Part shown: positions 13,239 through 14,105 of the stretch, piece after piece | Position numbering within the stretch: position 1 is the stretch's first letter | Layout: each line of letters opens with the position of its first letter | Source: JBHJOF01 sp050330055 | GTDB lineage: Bacteria > Pseudomonadota > Alphaproteobacteria > Kiloniellales > JAKSDN01 | Assembly (NCBI GenBank): GCA_050330055.1 | Contig: JBHJOF010000130.1 | Location: forward strand, 1 to 14,105 | Length of the DNA: 14,105 nucleotides | Reading direction: 5' to 3' | Notes under the pieces: model-generated | What the model was told of the DNA's origin: nothing | Database searches by the model: none | Seen by the model: only the letters and a program-made list of their open reading frames with translations | Made by a program: the position numbers and the translations under genes

Positions 13239-14105
13239 CGCGGTCGCTCCAGCTTGGGGATCAGCCGCTCGATCATGCACAGGCAGAGGCCGAGCTGATC
13301 GAGCGAGACGTACTCGTCCGGCTTGTGCGCCTGGGCGATCGAGCCGGGCCCGCAGACCACGGTAGAGATGCCGAGCTGCTGGTACAGCCCGGCCTCGGTG
13401 CCGAAGGAGACCAGCTCGCGCGAGTTGCCGCCGGTCAACTCCTGCACCAGGTCGAGCGCCTCGGACTGCGGCATCGGCTGCAACCCCTCGACCTCGCTGA
13501 TCACGTGGGTGACGATAGAAGCCTCGGCGTAACGCGCGCGCATTTGCGGCAGCAGCGTGTTCTCGGCGTAGTCGCGGATCGCGCCGAGTGCGAAGTCGGC
13601 ATCGCCCCGGGTCACCGGGCGCATCTCCCACTCGACGGCGCAGTCGCGCGGGATCACGTTGCGCGCGATGCCACCGCGGATCAGGCCGGTCTGGATGGTC
13701 GACCAGGGCGGCTCGAAGGCCGAGCCTTGCGGCGCGCGCGCCTTCAGCGCCTCGGCGACGTCGAGCAGCTTGGCGATGAAGCGCGCGGCGTACTCGACCG
13801 CGTTGACGCCGGCCTCCGGCATCGAGCCGTGCGCCTCCAGCCCGCCGAACTCGGTGGTATACTCGTAACAGCCCTTGTGGCCCTCGATGATGCGCATTTC
13901 GGTCGGCTCGCCGATGATGCAGACCGATGGCTTACGCCCGGATTCGGCCAGGGCCTTCAGCATGACCTGGGCGCCGAGACAGCCGACCTCCTCGTCGTAG
14001 GTGAAGGCGAAGTGCAGCGGCCGCTTGAGGTCGGCCGCGGCAAAACGTGGCGCCAGCGCCAGGGCGCAGGCGATGAAGCCCTTCATGTCGCAGGCGCCCC
14101 GACCG
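13235..14105 (-). CDS. argE: Acetylornithine deacetylase-type M20 metallopeptidase (N-terminus beyond window)
   Basis: Zinc-dependent deacylase; ArgE releases ornithine from N-acetylornithine in arginine synthesis. 289 codons plus stop are visible; roughly 100 N-terminal residues lie outside the window. Key residues: the metal-bridging Asp in GRGACDMKGF at the very edge, the general-base Glu pair in TYDEEVGCLGAQ, IIGEPTEMRIIEGHKG with a metal-ligand Glu, AHGSMPEAGVNAVEY in the dimerisation domain, and the final His ligand in IAQAHKPDEYV. The wording fits ArgE better than DapE, but M20 enzymes acting on other N-acyl amino acids look alike. The paired GntR gene, unusual for a biosynthetic argE, leaves room for a catabolic role. 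The next gene overlaps its stop by 4 bp. Confidence 0.9.
   Translation of the reverse strand, partial: GRGACDMKGFIACALALAPRFAAADLKRPLHFAFTYDEEVGCLGAQVMLKALAESGRKPSVCIIGEPTEMRIIEGHKGCYEYTTEFGGLEAHGSMPEAGVNAVEYAARFIAKLLDVAEALKARAPQGSAFEPPWSTIQTGLIRGGIARNVIPRDCAVEWEMRPVTRGDADFALGAIRDYAENTLLPQMRARYAEASIVTHVISEVEGLQPMPQSEALDLVQELTGGNSRELVSFGTEAGLYQQLGISTVVCGPGSIAQAHKPDEYVSLDQLGLCLCMIERLIPKLERPR

Overview
The window is GC-rich DNA (roughly two thirds G+C by eye) with dense, mostly short intergenic gaps. The gene content (TAXI-type TRAP receptor, SufE next to HisI, HspQ, single-domain PPK2, SLC13 permease with TrkA-C domains, ArgE-type M20 deacetylase) and two families of interspersed palindromic repeats point to an alphaproteobacterium, probably Rhodospirillales-like. 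That placement is inference from gene style, not from a marker gene. No rRNA, tRNA or CRISPR array was seen.

Left part (1-4980): a 5'-complete but window-truncated M17 leucyl aminopeptidase (minus) diverges from a glutathione S-transferase family gene (plus). The GST converges on, and overlaps by 59 bp, a TAXI-family TRAP solute receptor (minus) that has no permease gene beside it. An acyl-CoA synthetase (plus) diverges from the receptor and is followed by an interspersed inverted repeat.

Middle part (about 5000-6120) is a small graveyard of gene fragments around one intact gene. The two halves of a Phd/YefM-type antitoxin lie about 870 bp apart. Between them are two 94-bp direct repeats, a short fragment resembling an HK97-type phage capsid protein, a frameshifted minus-strand remnant and an intact GFA-family (CENP-V/Gfa) gene. 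No toxin gene is visible.

Next (6129-8432, all minus): a two-gene unit encoding an exported cupredoxin-like protein and a TVP38/TMEM64 membrane protein, then hisI-sufE, which overlap by ATGA. A 421-bp gap follows that holds a strong plus-strand terminator with no recognisable gene upstream. Then come an SLC13 permease with two TrkA-C domains (plus), tail to tail with a PPK2 kinase (minus), and hspQ (minus).

The 534-bp gap upstream of hspQ contains a cluster of symmetrical sites built on GCGTTAAC and two REP-like palindromes. The right end is a minus-strand pair, argE-type deacetylase (truncated by the window edge) and a GntR/FCD regulator, again joined by an ATGA overlap.

Most of the window is ordinary housekeeping and accessory metabolism. 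The least ordinary parts are the split antitoxin with repeat-flanked GFA gene, the orphan terminator region and the symmetrical-site cluster upstream of hspQ.
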